Shown here: piece by piece, positions 37,267 through 46,541 of the stretch
Layout: the number at the start of each line of letters is the position of its first letter
Position numbering within the stretch: position 1 is the stretch's first letter
NCBI RefSeq assembly: GCF_003149085.1
Contig: NZ_QGDT01000004.1
Location: forward strand, 372,001 to 436,000
Source of the DNA: Dyadobacter jejuensis
GTDB lineage: Bacteria; Bacteroidota; Bacteroidia; Cytophagales; Spirosomataceae
DNA: 64,000 nucleotides
Direction: 5' to 3'
Program-made: the position numbers and the translations under genes
The notes under the pieces: generated by a model
What the model was told of the DNA's origin: nothing
The model's input: the letters and a program-made list of their open reading frames with translations, nothing else
The model's database searches: none

Positions 37267-38025
37267 ATGCTCTCAATTAATGAATTGCGCGCCTCTATAG
37301 AAGGTAAAGAAATATTGAAAGGAATCAATCTGGAAGTGAAACCCGGTGAAGTTCATGCCATCATGGGGCCTAATGGTTCGGGAAAAAGTACCCTAGCCTC
37401 TGTATTAGCAGGCCGGGAAGAGTACGAGGTAACAGCCGGTTCTGTAGCCTTCAACGGCGTCGATTTGTTGGAATTGGCCGCTGAAGAACGGGCAGCAGAA
37501 GGGATATTCCTCGCTTTTCAATACCCTGTAGAGATCCCGGGTGTAACGACGATCAACTTTTTGAAAACGGCTGTAAACGAAATTCGTAAATATAAAGGGG
37601 AAAATCCTTTAGATGCTGCGCAATTTCTGAAAATGGTTCGTGAAAAAGCCAAATTGGTACGCATGAATGACTCCCTTCTCAAAAGAGCACTCAACGAAGG
37701 CTTTTCGGGTGGAGAGAAAAAACGAAATGAAATTTTCCAGATGGCAGTATTAGAACCTCAGCTGGCCATTCTTGATGAAACCGACTCTGGTTTGGATATC
37801 GATGCCCTTCGAATCGTGGCGGAAGGAGTAAACTCCCTACGTTCGCCGGAGCGCTCGGCCATTGTAGTTACCCATTATCAGCGTCTGCTGGATTATATCG
37901 TCCCTGACTACGTTCATGTATTGTACAAAGGAAGGATCGTAAAGTCGGGTACCAAAGAATTGGCCATGGAGCTGGAAGAAAAGGGTTACGATTGGATCAA
38001 GGAAGAAGTGGAGGCTTTAGGATAA
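37267..38025 (+). CDS. sufC: Fe-S cluster assembly ATPase SufC
   Basis: 252 residues of an ABC ATPase: Walker A GPNGSGKS with Lys40, signature 'FSGGEKKRNEIF' (the Glu-Lys-Lys-Arg form of SufC) and Walker B 'LAILDETDSGLD', the exact SufC version. It powers the SufBCD scaffold. Here it is the first gene: no sufB precedes it, unlike most Bacteroidota suf operons. It is followed by sufD after a 73-bp gap. Confidence 0.96.
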   Translation: MLSINELRASIEGKEILKGINLEVKPGEVHAIMGPNGSGKSTLASVLAGREEYEVTAGSVAFNGVDLLELAAEERAAEGIFLAFQYPVEIPGVTTINFLKTAVNEIRKYKGENPLDAAQFLKMVREKAKLVRMNDSLLKRALNEGFSGGEKKRNEIFQMAVLEPQLAILDETDSGLDIDALRIVAEGVNSLRSPERSAIVVTHYQRLLDYIVPDYVHVLYKGRIVKSGTKELAMELEEKGYDWIKEEVEALG

Positions 38026-38098
38026 CATGGTTTCCAGTAGGGATGCCATATCCCTCGAATGTCTGCCTGTTTTCAACCAATACAATTTTAGAATTCCA

Positions 38099-39415
38099 AT
38101 GAGTACTGATACTATAGATTTAAAAACGAGACTGGTCGCCGATTTTCATGCCCGTGAGGCCACGATCAATGGCGAGGCTTCTACGGCCTTTCACCAGAAA
38201 AAACGTGCAGCCATAGCAGTTTTCGATCAATTGGGCTTTCCCACTCGTAAAAATGAGGAATGGAAATACTCCAATGTGAAGGATTTGGTCAGTGCAAGCT
38301 ACCATTTCAATGCGCCAAGCACACTGACGGCCGAAGACTTGGCCTCCTTGAACATCCCCGATCAGAATGCTAATATTCTGTATTTTGTGAATGGGCATTA
38401 CGATGCCGACCTTTCGCAGATTATTTCTACTTCCGACAAGATCGTCATTTCATCCCTTCAGCAAGCCTATCAAAAGGACCCTGAAATGGTGAATAGCTAT
38501 TTTAGCGCTGTAGAAGGGGATTCCGATGCCTTTACTGCTTTAAATACGGCTTTTGCGGCCGATGGCGTGTTTATCCATGTTCCTAAAGGACAAGTGGTAG
38601 AACATCCCGTAATTTTGCGTTTTATCTCCGATGCACGTCAGGAGCACGTAGGTTCACAGCCACGCAATATCATTGCCGTAGGCGAAAACGCCCAGGTAAA
38701 GTTTGCTGAGGCTTTTAGAACCGTTGGGGAGCAGCGTTCTTTTACGAACGTAGTGACCGAAATTCATATGGGCCAACATGCTCACGTGGAGTACTATAAA
38801 GTGCAAAATGAGAGCGATCAGGCCTATCATGTCGGTACCACCGAGGTGATTATGCTCGACAACTCCCATTTCTATGCCGCTACGGTGACCCTTAATGGCA
38901 AATTCGTAAGGAACAACCTTCATATTCGTATCAATGGCGAGCATTGCGATGCCCATATGTATGGCCTTTACTTCCCCGATGGCACCCAGCATGTCGATAA
39001 CCATACTGTTGCCGATCACCTTAAGCCCAATTCTGAAAGTAATGAGTTGTATAAGGGGATCCTTAGGGATAAGTCTAAAGGCGTATTTAATGGAAAAATA
39101 TTTGTAAGGCCCGATGCCCAAAAAACCAATGCTTTCCAGTCCTGTAAGAATATCGTGCTTTCGCCAGAGGCTACGATGAACACCAAGCCTCAATTGGAAA
39201 TATGGGCCGATGATGTAAAATGTACCCATGGTACTACCACCGGACAGATCGACGAGGAAGCCTTATTCTATATGCGATCACGGGGTATATCGCGCCAGGA
39301 GGCCATGTCGTTGTTGATGTTTGCCTTTTGTGCCGACGTCGTGTCGCAAATCAAAATAGATTCGATCCGGGAGTACTTGGAAGGAGTTATTTCGGACAAG
39401 TTGACCAACAAATAA
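38099..39415 (+). CDS. sufD: Fe-S cluster assembly scaffold SufD
   Basis: About 438 residues from ATG 38099; an upstream start at 38027 would add 24 residues without homology, so the later ATG is preferred. The C-terminal beta-helix ends with the SufD hallmark 'DDVKCTHGTTTGQIDEEALFY' region and 'RGISRQEAMSLLMFAF'; the N-terminal region has 'RKNEEWKYSNVKDL'. It forms a scaffold with SufB and SufC for Fe-S assembly. The gene ends 98 bp before sufS, with a strong hairpin in between. Confidence 0.95.
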   Translation: MSTDTIDLKTRLVADFHAREATINGEASTAFHQKKRAAIAVFDQLGFPTRKNEEWKYSNVKDLVSASYHFNAPSTLTAEDLASLNIPDQNANILYFVNGHYDADLSQIISTSDKIVISSLQQAYQKDPEMVNSYFSAVEGDSDAFTALNTAFAADGVFIHVPKGQVVEHPVILRFISDARQEHVGSQPRNIIAVGENAQVKFAEAFRTVGEQRSFTNVVTEIHMGQHAHVEYYKVQNESDQAYHVGTTEVIMLDNSHFYAATVTLNGKFVRNNLHIRINGEHCDAHMYGLYFPDGTQHVDNHTVADHLKPNSESNELYKGILRDKSKGVFNGKIFVRPDAQKTNAFQSCKNIVLSPEATMNTKPQLEIWADDVKCTHGTTTGQIDEEALFYMRSRGISRQEAMSLLMFAFCADVVSQIKIDSIREYLEGVISDKLTNK

Positions 39416-39463
39416 AACCTGGAGGTATTATTTCTGTTTTCCCCGGGTGGATAAAAATAATTG

Positions 39464-39492
39464 AACCCAACCTGATTCTTTGGGTTGGGTTT
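39464..39492 (+). terminator. Internal hairpin/attenuator between sufD and sufS
   Basis: AACCCAACC / GGTTGGGTT, a perfect 9-bp stem with a ten-base loop and the T-containing tail TTCTTACT. Its place within the operon suggests partial termination or RNA processing that lowers sufS-sufE expression relative to sufCD. Confidence 0.6.
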
Positions 39493-39512
39493 CTTACTAA
39501 AATACCATAAGG

Positions 39513-40739
39513 ATGCTTAAGACGCTCGATATAACTGCCGTAAGAAACGATTTTCCTATACTGAACGAAGTCGTTAACGGCAAGCCGTTGGTCTATCTCG
39601 ACAATGCGGCTACGACTCAGAAACCAAAGCAGGTATTGGATGCCTTGGCGGGGTATTATGGGCATTATAATGCCAATATTCATAGAGGCATTCACCACCT
39701 TGCCGAAAAGGCTACCGCGGCTTTTGAAGATAGCCGAAAGGCCATGCAGCAATTTGTAAATGCCAGTTCGTCCGACGAGATCATATTCACCTATGGGACT
39801 ACCGATAGTATCAATTTGGTGGCTCAAACCTTCGGTCGTTCCTTCCTTGGTAAAGGCGATGAAATCATCATTAGTACCCTTGAACACCATTCCAATATTG
39901 TACCCTGGCAGATGCTCTGCGAAGAGAAGGGCTGTATACTAAAGGTGATCCCTGTCAATGAAGAAGGGGAGTTGGATATGGCGGCCTATCAGCAAATGCT
40001 CAGTGAAAATACCAAGCTGGTGTCGGTCGTGCATGTTTCTAATGCTTTGGGGACTATCAATCCTATTAAACAGATTATTGACCAGGCCCATACGGTGGGT
40101 GCGAAGGTGCTAATCGATGGGGCCCAGGCCTGTTCGCATTTGGAGATAGACGTGCAAGCCCTGGACTGCGACTTTTATGCCTTCTCCATGCATAAGATCT
40201 ATGGGCCTACAGGCATAGGAGCCTTGTATGGAAAAAGAAGCCTGCTAGAAGCCATGCCTCCTTATAGAGGGGGAGGGGAGATGATAAAGGAGGTAACTTT
40301 CGAGAAAACCACTTATAACGAATTGCCTTATAAGTTTGAAGCGGGTACCCCTAATATCGCCGACGCCGTGGCATCCAAATTTGCCCTCGATTATGTGAAT
40401 CAGTTAGGAAAAGAGCATATTGCGGCTTACGAAAATGAGTTGCTAGCCTATGCCACACAAGCCATGGCCGATATTCCTGGGCTACGTATTGTGGGCCAAG
40501 CCAAGCAAAAGGTAAGTGTATTATCTTTTGTAATGGACGGTATCCATCATCAGGATATTGGCGTTTTGCTCGACCAGCAAGGTATAGCTATCCGTACGGG
40601 CCACCATTGTACGCAGCCATTGATGCAACGATTTGGATTATCTGGAACCTCCAGGGCCTCCTTTGCTGTTTATAATACAATTGAGGAAATAGACGCCCTA
40701 ATCAGTGGCCTGCATAAGGTGAAACGAATGCTGGGGTAA
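39513..40739 (+). CDS. sufS: Cysteine desulfurase SufS
   Basis: 408 residues of the group II type. PLP Lys228 sits in 'SMHKIYGP', the catalytic Cys366 in 'RTGHHCTQPL', and the cofactor-facing His in 'STLEHHSN'. It takes sulfur from cysteine to form a persulfide passed to SufE, whose gene follows 64 bp later. Confidence 0.97.
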   Translation: MLKTLDITAVRNDFPILNEVVNGKPLVYLDNAATTQKPKQVLDALAGYYGHYNANIHRGIHHLAEKATAAFEDSRKAMQQFVNASSSDEIIFTYGTTDSINLVAQTFGRSFLGKGDEIIISTLEHHSNIVPWQMLCEEKGCILKVIPVNEEGELDMAAYQQMLSENTKLVSVVHVSNALGTINPIKQIIDQAHTVGAKVLIDGAQACSHLEIDVQALDCDFYAFSMHKIYGPTGIGALYGKRSLLEAMPPYRGGGEMIKEVTFEKTTYNELPYKFEAGTPNIADAVASKFALDYVNQLGKEHIAAYENELLAYATQAMADIPGLRIVGQAKQKVSVLSFVMDGIHHQDIGVLLDQQGIAIRTGHHCTQPLMQRFGLSGTSRASFAVYNTIEEIDALISGLHKVKRMLG

Positions 40740-40803
40740 GCTTTAGCCGACTTTGGGCCATTTGACCGTTACGGGTCTTCCTCAAATTTAGAATTTATAA
40801 AAT

Positions 40804-41223
40804 ATGACCATAAAAGAAGTACAAGACGAGTTAATTTCAGATTTTGAGCTTTTTGATGATTGGGAAAGCAAATATGAATATATTATCGACATGGGAAAGC
40901 AGTTGCCTACCATGGACGTCCAATACAAGACTGAAGAGAATATCATAAAGGGTTGTCAATCTTTGGTTTGGCTTCATGCCTATATGAAAGATGGCCGTTT
41001 GCAGTTTGTAGCCGACAGCGATGCCATTATTGTTCGTGGACTGGTGAGTATGTTGGTAAAGGTATTGTCGGATCAGAGTCCGGAGGATATCGCCAAGGCA
41101 GATCTGTATTTCTTAAAAGAGATAGGCTTGCATCAGCACCTAGCCCAGACCCGGTCCAACGGCTTGGCGTCCATGGTGAAACAAATGCGGGCATATGCCT
41201 ACGCTTTCCAGGCTGTGGAGTAG
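40804..41223 (+). CDS. sufE: Sulfur acceptor SufE
   Basis: 139 residues of the SufE fold. The active Cys51 is in 'IIKGCQSLVW', the conserved segment that accepts persulfide from SufS and passes it to SufB. The rest of the sequence matches the family length. Sits directly after sufS in the operon. Confidence 0.95.
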   Translation: MTIKEVQDELISDFELFDDWESKYEYIIDMGKQLPTMDVQYKTEENIIKGCQSLVWLHAYMKDGRLQFVADSDAIIVRGLVSMLVKVLSDQSPEDIAKADLYFLKEIGLHQHLAQTRSNGLASMVKQMRAYAYAFQAVE

Positions 41224-41254
41224 TCTTAGAGTGCACTAATTAATTAAAAATATA

Positions 41255-41566
41255 ATGACAGAAGCTGAACTACGTGAAGAGATCGTTAAAGCCATTAAAA
41301 TGGTGTATGATCCAGAGATCCCTGTAGATGTGTACGAATTGGGGTTGATTTATGATTTGAAAATCTTTCCCGTCAATAACGTCTATGTGTCGATGACTCT
41401 GACGTCCCCTTCATGTCCCTCTGCGGGTACGCTTCCTGGAGAAGTAGAAGAAAAGATTAGGGAGGTGCCTGGCGTCAACGATGTAAGTCTAGAGCTCACC
41501 TTCGACCCGCCGTATTCGACAGAAATGATGTCGGAAGAGGCCAAGTTGGAGCTTGGCTTTATGTGA
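41255..41566 (+). CDS. sufT: SUF system Fe-S assembly protein, MIP18/DUF59 family (SufT/PaaD-like)
   Basis: 103 residues. The family's core is 'YDPEIPVDVYELGLIYDL' with Cys54 in 'TSPSCPSAGTLP', and the C-terminus is acidic. MIP18/DUF59 proteins mature specific Fe-S proteins; the symbol is assigned by family and position, since PaaD-like and SufT-like members differ subtly. Adjacent spacing (31 bp from sufE) supports operon membership. Confidence 0.85.
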   Translation: MTEAELREEIVKAIKMVYDPEIPVDVYELGLIYDLKIFPVNNVYVSMTLTSPSCPSAGTLPGEVEEKIREVPGVNDVSLELTFDPPYSTEMMSEEAKLELGFM

Positions 41567-41650
41567 TAATAGTATCTCCAAACTACAAGAACGTCCGTTG
41601 CCTAGGCACGGATCAAAAAAATAATTCTTTAACTATAAATAAGCAAAAAT

Positions 41651-42079
41651 ATGTATCCCCCCCAACTAGTAGCCCCTATGAAGGCCGAATTGGTAGATGC
41701 CGGTTTTCAAGATCTATCGACAGAAGCAGCGGTGGACAATTTCATGCAGAATATGAAAGGTACTGCCTTGGTTGTGATCAACTCGGTATGTGGCTGTGCG
41801 GCTGGTGCTGCACGTCCAGGTGTAAGAGCTTCATTGGAACGCAGTGAAGTGAAGCCCGACCAATTGGCTACCGTTTTTGCTGGTGCCGATTTGGAAGCTA
41901 CCGCCAAAATGAGAGAATATTGCTTGCCATACCCACCATCGTCTCCAGCAGTCGCCTTGTTTAAGGATGGGGAGTTGATCCATTTTGTAGAGCGTCATCA
42001 TATAGAAGGTCGCTCGGCCGAAATGATTGCCCAACACCTTCAAATGGCTTTTGAAGAATATTGTGCTACAGAAGCCTAA
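41651..42079 (+). CDS. BrxA/BrxB-type bacilliredoxin
   Basis: 142 residues of the DUF1094/YphP family. The signature 'SVCGCAAGAARPG' carries Cys47-Gly-Cys49, the CGC active site, preceded by 'DAGFQDLSTEAAVDNFM' and followed by 'YCLPYPPSSPAVAL'. In Firmicutes these proteins remove bacillithiol from mixed disulfides; many Bacteroidota also use bacillithiol. At the end of the suf run it could protect or repair Fe-S assembly thiols (inference). Confidence 0.9.
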   Translation: MYPPQLVAPMKAELVDAGFQDLSTEAAVDNFMQNMKGTALVVINSVCGCAAGAARPGVRASLERSEVKPDQLATVFAGADLEATAKMREYCLPYPPSSPAVALFKDGELIHFVERHHIEGRSAEMIAQHLQMAFEEYCATEA

Positions 42080-42092
42080 GCGCTTTTATTTT

Positions 42093-42121
42093 TTGGTAAT
42101 ACGGCTACTTTCTTATATTTG
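42093..42121 (+). promoter_or_regulatory. Promoter of the vWA gene
   Basis: TTG at 42093-42095, 18-bp spacer and TATATTTG at 42114-42121, a good Bacteroidota match. Initiation near 42125 makes ATG 42169 the natural start of the vWA gene. A 10-bp inverted repeat straddles the -7 box. Confidence 0.6.
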
Positions 42122-42134
42122 AGGGTAGCCGTAT
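42099..42134. repeat. Inverted repeat embracing the -7 promoter box
   Basis: ATACGGCTAC (42099-42108) and GTAGCCGTAT (42125-42134) are perfect complements separated by 16 bases containing the -7 element. There is no T-run, so it is not a conventional terminator for the suf operon. It may be an operator or a hairpin formed in the 5' end of the transcript. Confidence 0.65.
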
Positions 42135-42168
42135 GCATTTCCAATCCTTCGCATTACCATCTTATCTT

Positions 42169-43278
42169 ATGAAAGGTCATATATTTTCCAATTTTGTGCC
42201 CAGTCCGGCAGGAGGTAACTCCAAATTCGATCAGTTGTATCAAATTTTCCAGCAATTACTGTTGCTAACTTCTGGGGAGGTGAGCGAAGCGATGGCCTGG
42301 CTCAGCGAACTCGACCGGCAGCATCACCTAACGGATGATCGGTATGGGATAGGCGATTTTTTCGAAGACCTCAAGAGTAAAGGGTATATCCGTGAGCAAC
42401 AGGGTAGCGATGGAGGGATGCTGGTAATGACCCCAAAGGCCGAAAAGGGTATCCGGAAAAGCGCTCTAGAAGAAATATTTGGAAAGCTAAAACGCTCCAA
42501 AAATGGTGGAAGGCACCAGACTCCCTTTACAGGGGTGGGCGATGAGCTTAGTAGTGAGATACGCTCCTTCCAGTTTGGCGATACCCTCGATCAAATTGCC
42601 ATGACGGAGTCTATCAAAAATGCACAAGTCAATCATGGGATAGGCGACTTTATGCTCCTAGAAAACGATCTGGAGGTGATAGAGAAAGACCAGAAATCGA
42701 CGACTTCCACCGTCGTGATGATAGATATCAGTCACTCGATGATACTGTATGGGGAGGATCGGATCACCCCGGCCAAAAAAGTTGCCTTGGCATTAGCCGA
42801 GTTAATACGTACGAAGTACCCGAAAGACTCGCTAGATATCATCGTCTTTGGAAATGATGCCTGGCAGATTCAACTCAAGGACCTTCCTTATTTGTCGGTG
42901 GGGCCCTATCATACCAACACCGTGGCGGGTCTGGAACTGGCCATGGATTTGCTACGTAGAAAGAAAACGCGTAACAAGCAGATTTTTATGATCACCGATG
43001 GAAAACCCACCTGCCTCAAAGAAGGGATCAAATATTATAAGAATAGCTTCGGGCTCGACCGTAAGATTATCAATAAAACCCTCACGCTAGCGGCCCAGGC
43101 CAGAAAGCTAGATATTCCTGTCACTACTTTTATGATCGCCTCCGACCCTTATCTGAAGCAGTTCGTTCAGGATTTTACTAAGGTGAATAACGGGCGGGCT
43201 TATTATAGTAACCTCGACGGTCTGGGGGGATTTGTGTTGGAGGATTTTCAAAGAAACAGACGGAAGAATATTAAATAA
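42169..43278 (+). CDS. vWA domain-containing protein
   Basis: About 369 residues from ATG 42169; the earlier ATG 42133 is within the inverted repeat and almost at the predicted transcription start. The C-terminal half is a von Willebrand A domain with an intact MIDAS: 'DISHSM' (DxSxS), the Thr in 'YHTNTVAG' and the Asp in 'MITDGKPT'. The N-terminal 150 residues are helical and unassigned; the arrangement resembles CoxE/YehP-type proteins that work with MoxR ATPases, but no MoxR gene is nearby. No signal peptide is seen. Confidence 0.85.
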   Translation: MKGHIFSNFVPSPAGGNSKFDQLYQIFQQLLLLTSGEVSEAMAWLSELDRQHHLTDDRYGIGDFFEDLKSKGYIREQQGSDGGMLVMTPKAEKGIRKSALEEIFGKLKRSKNGGRHQTPFTGVGDELSSEIRSFQFGDTLDQIAMTESIKNAQVNHGIGDFMLLENDLEVIEKDQKSTTSTVVMIDISHSMILYGEDRITPAKKVALALAELIRTKYPKDSLDIIVFGNDAWQIQLKDLPYLSVGPYHTNTVAGLELAMDLLRRKKTRNKQIFMITDGKPTCLKEGIKYYKNSFGLDRKIINKTLTLAAQARKLDIPVTTFMIASDPYLKQFVQDFTKVNNGRAYYSNLDGLGGFVLEDFQRNRRKNIK

Positions 43279-43300
43279 TACCCCTCCGCCTGCTGCCGAC

Positions 43301-45781
43301 TTAAGGCTGGCCTGCCGATATAATATTGGCAAACAGCCTATAGGCTCCGCTTACCCCTGCAGGAAGCTCCCTAAAAAAGGATAAGCCGGTATAGATATAG
43401 ACTCCCTTGCCGTATTGGGCATATAAGAGTGCGCCGTCTAAGTCGCCCTCACCGGTGTCGTGCCCAGCAAGGATAGGCTCATAATGCTGCTTGTCCCAGG
43501 TCTGAGCAAAATATAGCCCTCGCTCCTGAATCCAGCCGTCAAAATCTTTCTGAGTAATTTTGTTGGGAATATTTAATACAGGGTGCTTGGGGTTCAAAAA
43601 GTGTAAGGTGGCATCCTCTTCTGTGATCCGGTCCCTTCCCGTCGTCAGTGGATAAGGGCCTAGTTCCGATACCTTAAGACCCGACGGAATGGTATACTGA
43701 ACCACCATCGTTCCCCCATTTTTAACATATTCCATCAACTTCGCCTGATAGTGGCCCAAGCGAGTCTCTGTGTTATAGGCACGCACCCCCACCACAATGG
43801 CGTCGTACATGGACAGGTCTTTGGATAGCTCGGCCTCATCGAGCATGGTCACTTGGCAGCCTATTTGTCGCAAGGCCGAGGGGACTTCATCGCCGGCTCC
43901 CGCTATATAGCCGATATGTTTAGCAGTGGTGTGAATATCCATCTTCGTCAATTTGGCCTCTGCCTCTGGAAATAACGTCTGAGTAGGGATATGCCTATAA
44001 GATATCGACCGAATAGATTTGTCGTACTGGCGGCCAGAGACTGTCGCCTGAGCCTTCAAAAAGGTGTTCTGCTGCTGGTCGGTAGGGCTCACCTGAAAGC
44101 TATAGGAAGCCTGCTGGTACTGCTCAGGAAGGTCGAAACTATAATCGGCAGGGGTCGATTTCCAACCAGAAGGAAGTGTCAGCGAAACTTTTCCCTGAAC
44201 TGCCTTCGCCTGAGCTTGAACGGTTACCAGAACTTCTCGGGGGCTCGCATCAGGAAAAACGATTACTGGATCGGCCAGGTTGACGGTAACCAAAGGCCGT
44301 ATTTCGAATGGACGATAGATCTCACCTTCGGCAGGGTCGGTGAATTTATATTCCCAAGCTTTTTGATAAGTGAATGGTTGCCCATCTATCATGAAAGTGT
44401 AGGTGGAAATCGTCTTGGAACGATTTTCGGGATAACCTATATCTTTTTGGTTCGGAATATTGAACATCCCCTTGTCTAGTGGTTTTTCTATCCAATAGGG
44501 CTGAGAGATTGGCAGGTTTACGGGCAGAACGGTAGTACGCTCCAAGCTCACCAGCTCATTGTTGGCCAGAGACAGGTTTATCGCACTGTCGGCTTTCATA
44601 CCGGTCCAAAAAACCTTGGACAGTTGCACCGGATATGCCGATCGTTTTACAACGGTCATTTTAAGATTTACAGGCTTGCCTGCTACGCCGGAGTAGGTCG
44701 TGGGGTTGGTTTCGAACCAAAGCCCTAGGCACTGTACTAGCAATTCCTTTACTTCTTCTTTCTTCTGGTTGACGTATTTGTCCCCCTCATCGAGCCTTTG
44801 CAAGCCTTTATAAATGGCTATCAGTTGAGGAATCGATTTTTCTGGGGCGCTTATGTCAAATCCGTCAAGGGCTTTCTGAACCAGTTTTTCAATCGCTGCT
44901 CCTCCTTTGACTCGGTTCCAAGTGAGGTCGATGCCATCAAAGAGATTGGTTTTTGCCCGTTCCCCTTTGGTATGTAGCAGGTAGTCAGCTCTTTGTCCCC
45001 GGGCTGGAGCGGCACCAAAAGCTTGGCTTTTGTGCTGGCTACGACTCTCCGCCGCAATTTCGGTATATGCCTTGCCCAGTAAAGGGTTGTAATCGCCCAA
45101 CTCGACGCCGATGAAGTCCTGCTCCGTATCGGAGGGCTTGCGATTGGTGAAGCCCGGTGTATAGGTATTCCATACCAGGCGTTTGGCTTGCCATACTGGG
45201 TAGGTCTTCAATTGCTCGGGGTAGGAGGTGGGGTCAGCAGCCAGGGTAAAGGCTTTTTCTGCCAAATAGGCCGATGTTTGATGATGCCCATGCCCTGCTC
45301 GGGGGTCGGGTGGGAAACGGGTGATGAGTACATCGGGCTGAAACTTGCGAATCATCCATACCACATCGCCCAAAACCTTTTCTTCATCCCAAAACTTAAG
45401 CGTTTCCTCCCTGGTTTTGCTATATCCGAAATCATATGCCCTAGAGAAAAACTGCTCGGCGCCGTCGTTCTTACGCGCTGCTAGCAGTTCCTGGGTGCGG
45501 ATCAGCCCGATGTTATAGCCCTGCTCGGAGCCTATCAGGTTTTGGCCCCCATCCCCGCGCGTCAAGGACATATAGCCTGTGCGTACGAGACGGTCTTTCG
45601 CCAGATAGGCTAACATAAGGGTATTCTCATCGTCGGGGTGGGCCGCTATATACAAGGCGGAGCCTAATACATTGAGTTTTTTTATGTTCTGATAAATTTC
45701 ACCGGGGGGAGTTTGTGCCGATAGAGAGGTGATGAGGCAGCTAAATAAGAGCGTCAGGAATCGTTTCTGCATTGCTTGCAA
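43301..45781 (-). CDS. Secreted PIG-L/LmbE family deacetylase with C-terminal extensions
   Basis: 826 residues with a signal peptide ('LTLLFSCLITSLSAQ'); a second Met at 45772 could also start it. The zinc-binding LmbE motif AHPDDE (47-52) and HGHHQ (164-168) mark the catalytic domain, which normally removes acetyl from GlcNAc-type sugars. Beyond residue 300 come beta-rich segments and a ThuA-like alpha/beta domain ('IGYIAGAGDEVPSALRQIG' to 'GGTMVVQYT'). This long architecture is frequent in Bacteroidota. Substrate unknown; a glycan or glycoside in the periplasm is likely. Confidence 0.88.
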   Translation of the reverse strand: MQAMQKRFLTLLFSCLITSLSAQTPPGEIYQNIKKLNVLGSALYIAAHPDDENTLMLAYLAKDRLVRTGYMSLTRGDGGQNLIGSEQGYNIGLIRTQELLAARKNDGAEQFFSRAYDFGYSKTREETLKFWDEEKVLGDVVWMIRKFQPDVLITRFPPDPRAGHGHHQTSAYLAEKAFTLAADPTSYPEQLKTYPVWQAKRLVWNTYTPGFTNRKPSDTEQDFIGVELGDYNPLLGKAYTEIAAESRSQHKSQAFGAAPARGQRADYLLHTKGERAKTNLFDGIDLTWNRVKGGAAIEKLVQKALDGFDISAPEKSIPQLIAIYKGLQRLDEGDKYVNQKKEEVKELLVQCLGLWFETNPTTYSGVAGKPVNLKMTVVKRSAYPVQLSKVFWTGMKADSAINLSLANNELVSLERTTVLPVNLPISQPYWIEKPLDKGMFNIPNQKDIGYPENRSKTISTYTFMIDGQPFTYQKAWEYKFTDPAEGEIYRPFEIRPLVTVNLADPVIVFPDASPREVLVTVQAQAKAVQGKVSLTLPSGWKSTPADYSFDLPEQYQQASYSFQVSPTDQQQNTFLKAQATVSGRQYDKSIRSISYRHIPTQTLFPEAEAKLTKMDIHTTAKHIGYIAGAGDEVPSALRQIGCQVTMLDEAELSKDLSMYDAIVVGVRAYNTETRLGHYQAKLMEYVKNGGTMVVQYTIPSGLKVSELGPYPLTTGRDRITEEDATLHFLNPKHPVLNIPNKITQKDFDGWIQERGLYFAQTWDKQHYEPILAGHDTGEGDLDGALLYAQYGKGVYIYTGLSFFRELPAGVSGAYRLFANIISAGQP

Positions 45782-45819
45782 TTGCTTTATGTGGAGTATT
45801 TAAAATAGGTTCGATCGAA

Positions 45820-46449
45820 TTAAGAAAGGATATAGGTTAAGACATATTCACCCATCACTTCATAATGAATGTGTAACTTCGTTTTATGAATCGAATCATG
45901 AATATAAGCCGATAGTAGGCCAAATTGTTCCGGTTGAAAGGGACATATTTCTATTTGGCTAAGTATTGACAACTCAGCTTGACCATAAAACTTAAAAATA
46001 GTTTCTTTGGCCGACCATATCACATGATGACTTATAGCATCCTTGGGGCCTAGCCAAGTCCTTTCTTGGTCGTTAATGAAATAATGACTGCCGCGTATCG
46101 TATTCGTCTTCATGATCTGAACGTCGACGCCAACAGGACGGGTCTTCCCCAGTAGCACAACGGCTTTGTGAGCCGAATGAGAAATGGATATATGGTACCG
46201 GTCACTGGCCAGGTACGGTCGGCCGTGTTGGTCGTAAAGGATTGTTTCAGGCATCGCTGTCATTTGGCTCAGAAGCTGCCGGACCGATAGCCATTCTAGT
46301 TGTCGTTTTTCAGACCATTTGTTAGAATCCATATAGCCGGCGAGAGCGTCTTGGGATAGCCCTTCTTTGAGTTGTGACAAGCTTTCCTCAATTTCCCAAC
46401 AACCCAAAAGGGAAGTGTTTCCCAATTTCTTAATGAAGGTCACTGCCAT
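45820..46449 (-). CDS. 4'-phosphopantetheinyl transferase, Sfp type
   Basis: About 209 residues from ATG 46449; the ORF is open to 46497 but the first 16 residues precede the family start. Mg/CoA-binding motifs are in place: 'GVDVQ' (G107-V108-D109), E129 in 'NDQERTWL' and 'WSAKETIFK' with Lys148, Glu149 and Lys153. It loads CoA-derived phosphopantetheine onto acyl carrier proteins. It is transcribed divergently from the acyltransferase gene and is the natural activator of the ACP at 58332. Confidence 0.9.
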   Translation of the reverse strand: MAVTFIKKLGNTSLLGCWEIEESLSQLKEGLSQDALAGYMDSNKWSEKRQLEWLSVRQLLSQMTAMPETILYDQHGRPYLASDRYHISISHSAHKAVVLLGKTRPVGVDVQIMKTNTIRGSHYFINDQERTWLGPKDAISHHVIWSAKETIFKFYGQAELSILSQIEICPFQPEQFGLLSAYIHDSIHKTKLHIHYEVMGEYVLTYILS

Positions 46450-46541
46450 TTTATTCTTAATTTTACCGTTAAAGTAAGTAAATATTAAATACTCCAACCG
46501 TTTACTTGGTCATATTGCTAAAATCTTGCTGTTAACTTATA

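Noticed and set aside
38027..38098. Start of SufD at 38027
   Set aside because: The first 24 residues do not resemble SufD; ATG 38099 is the expected start.
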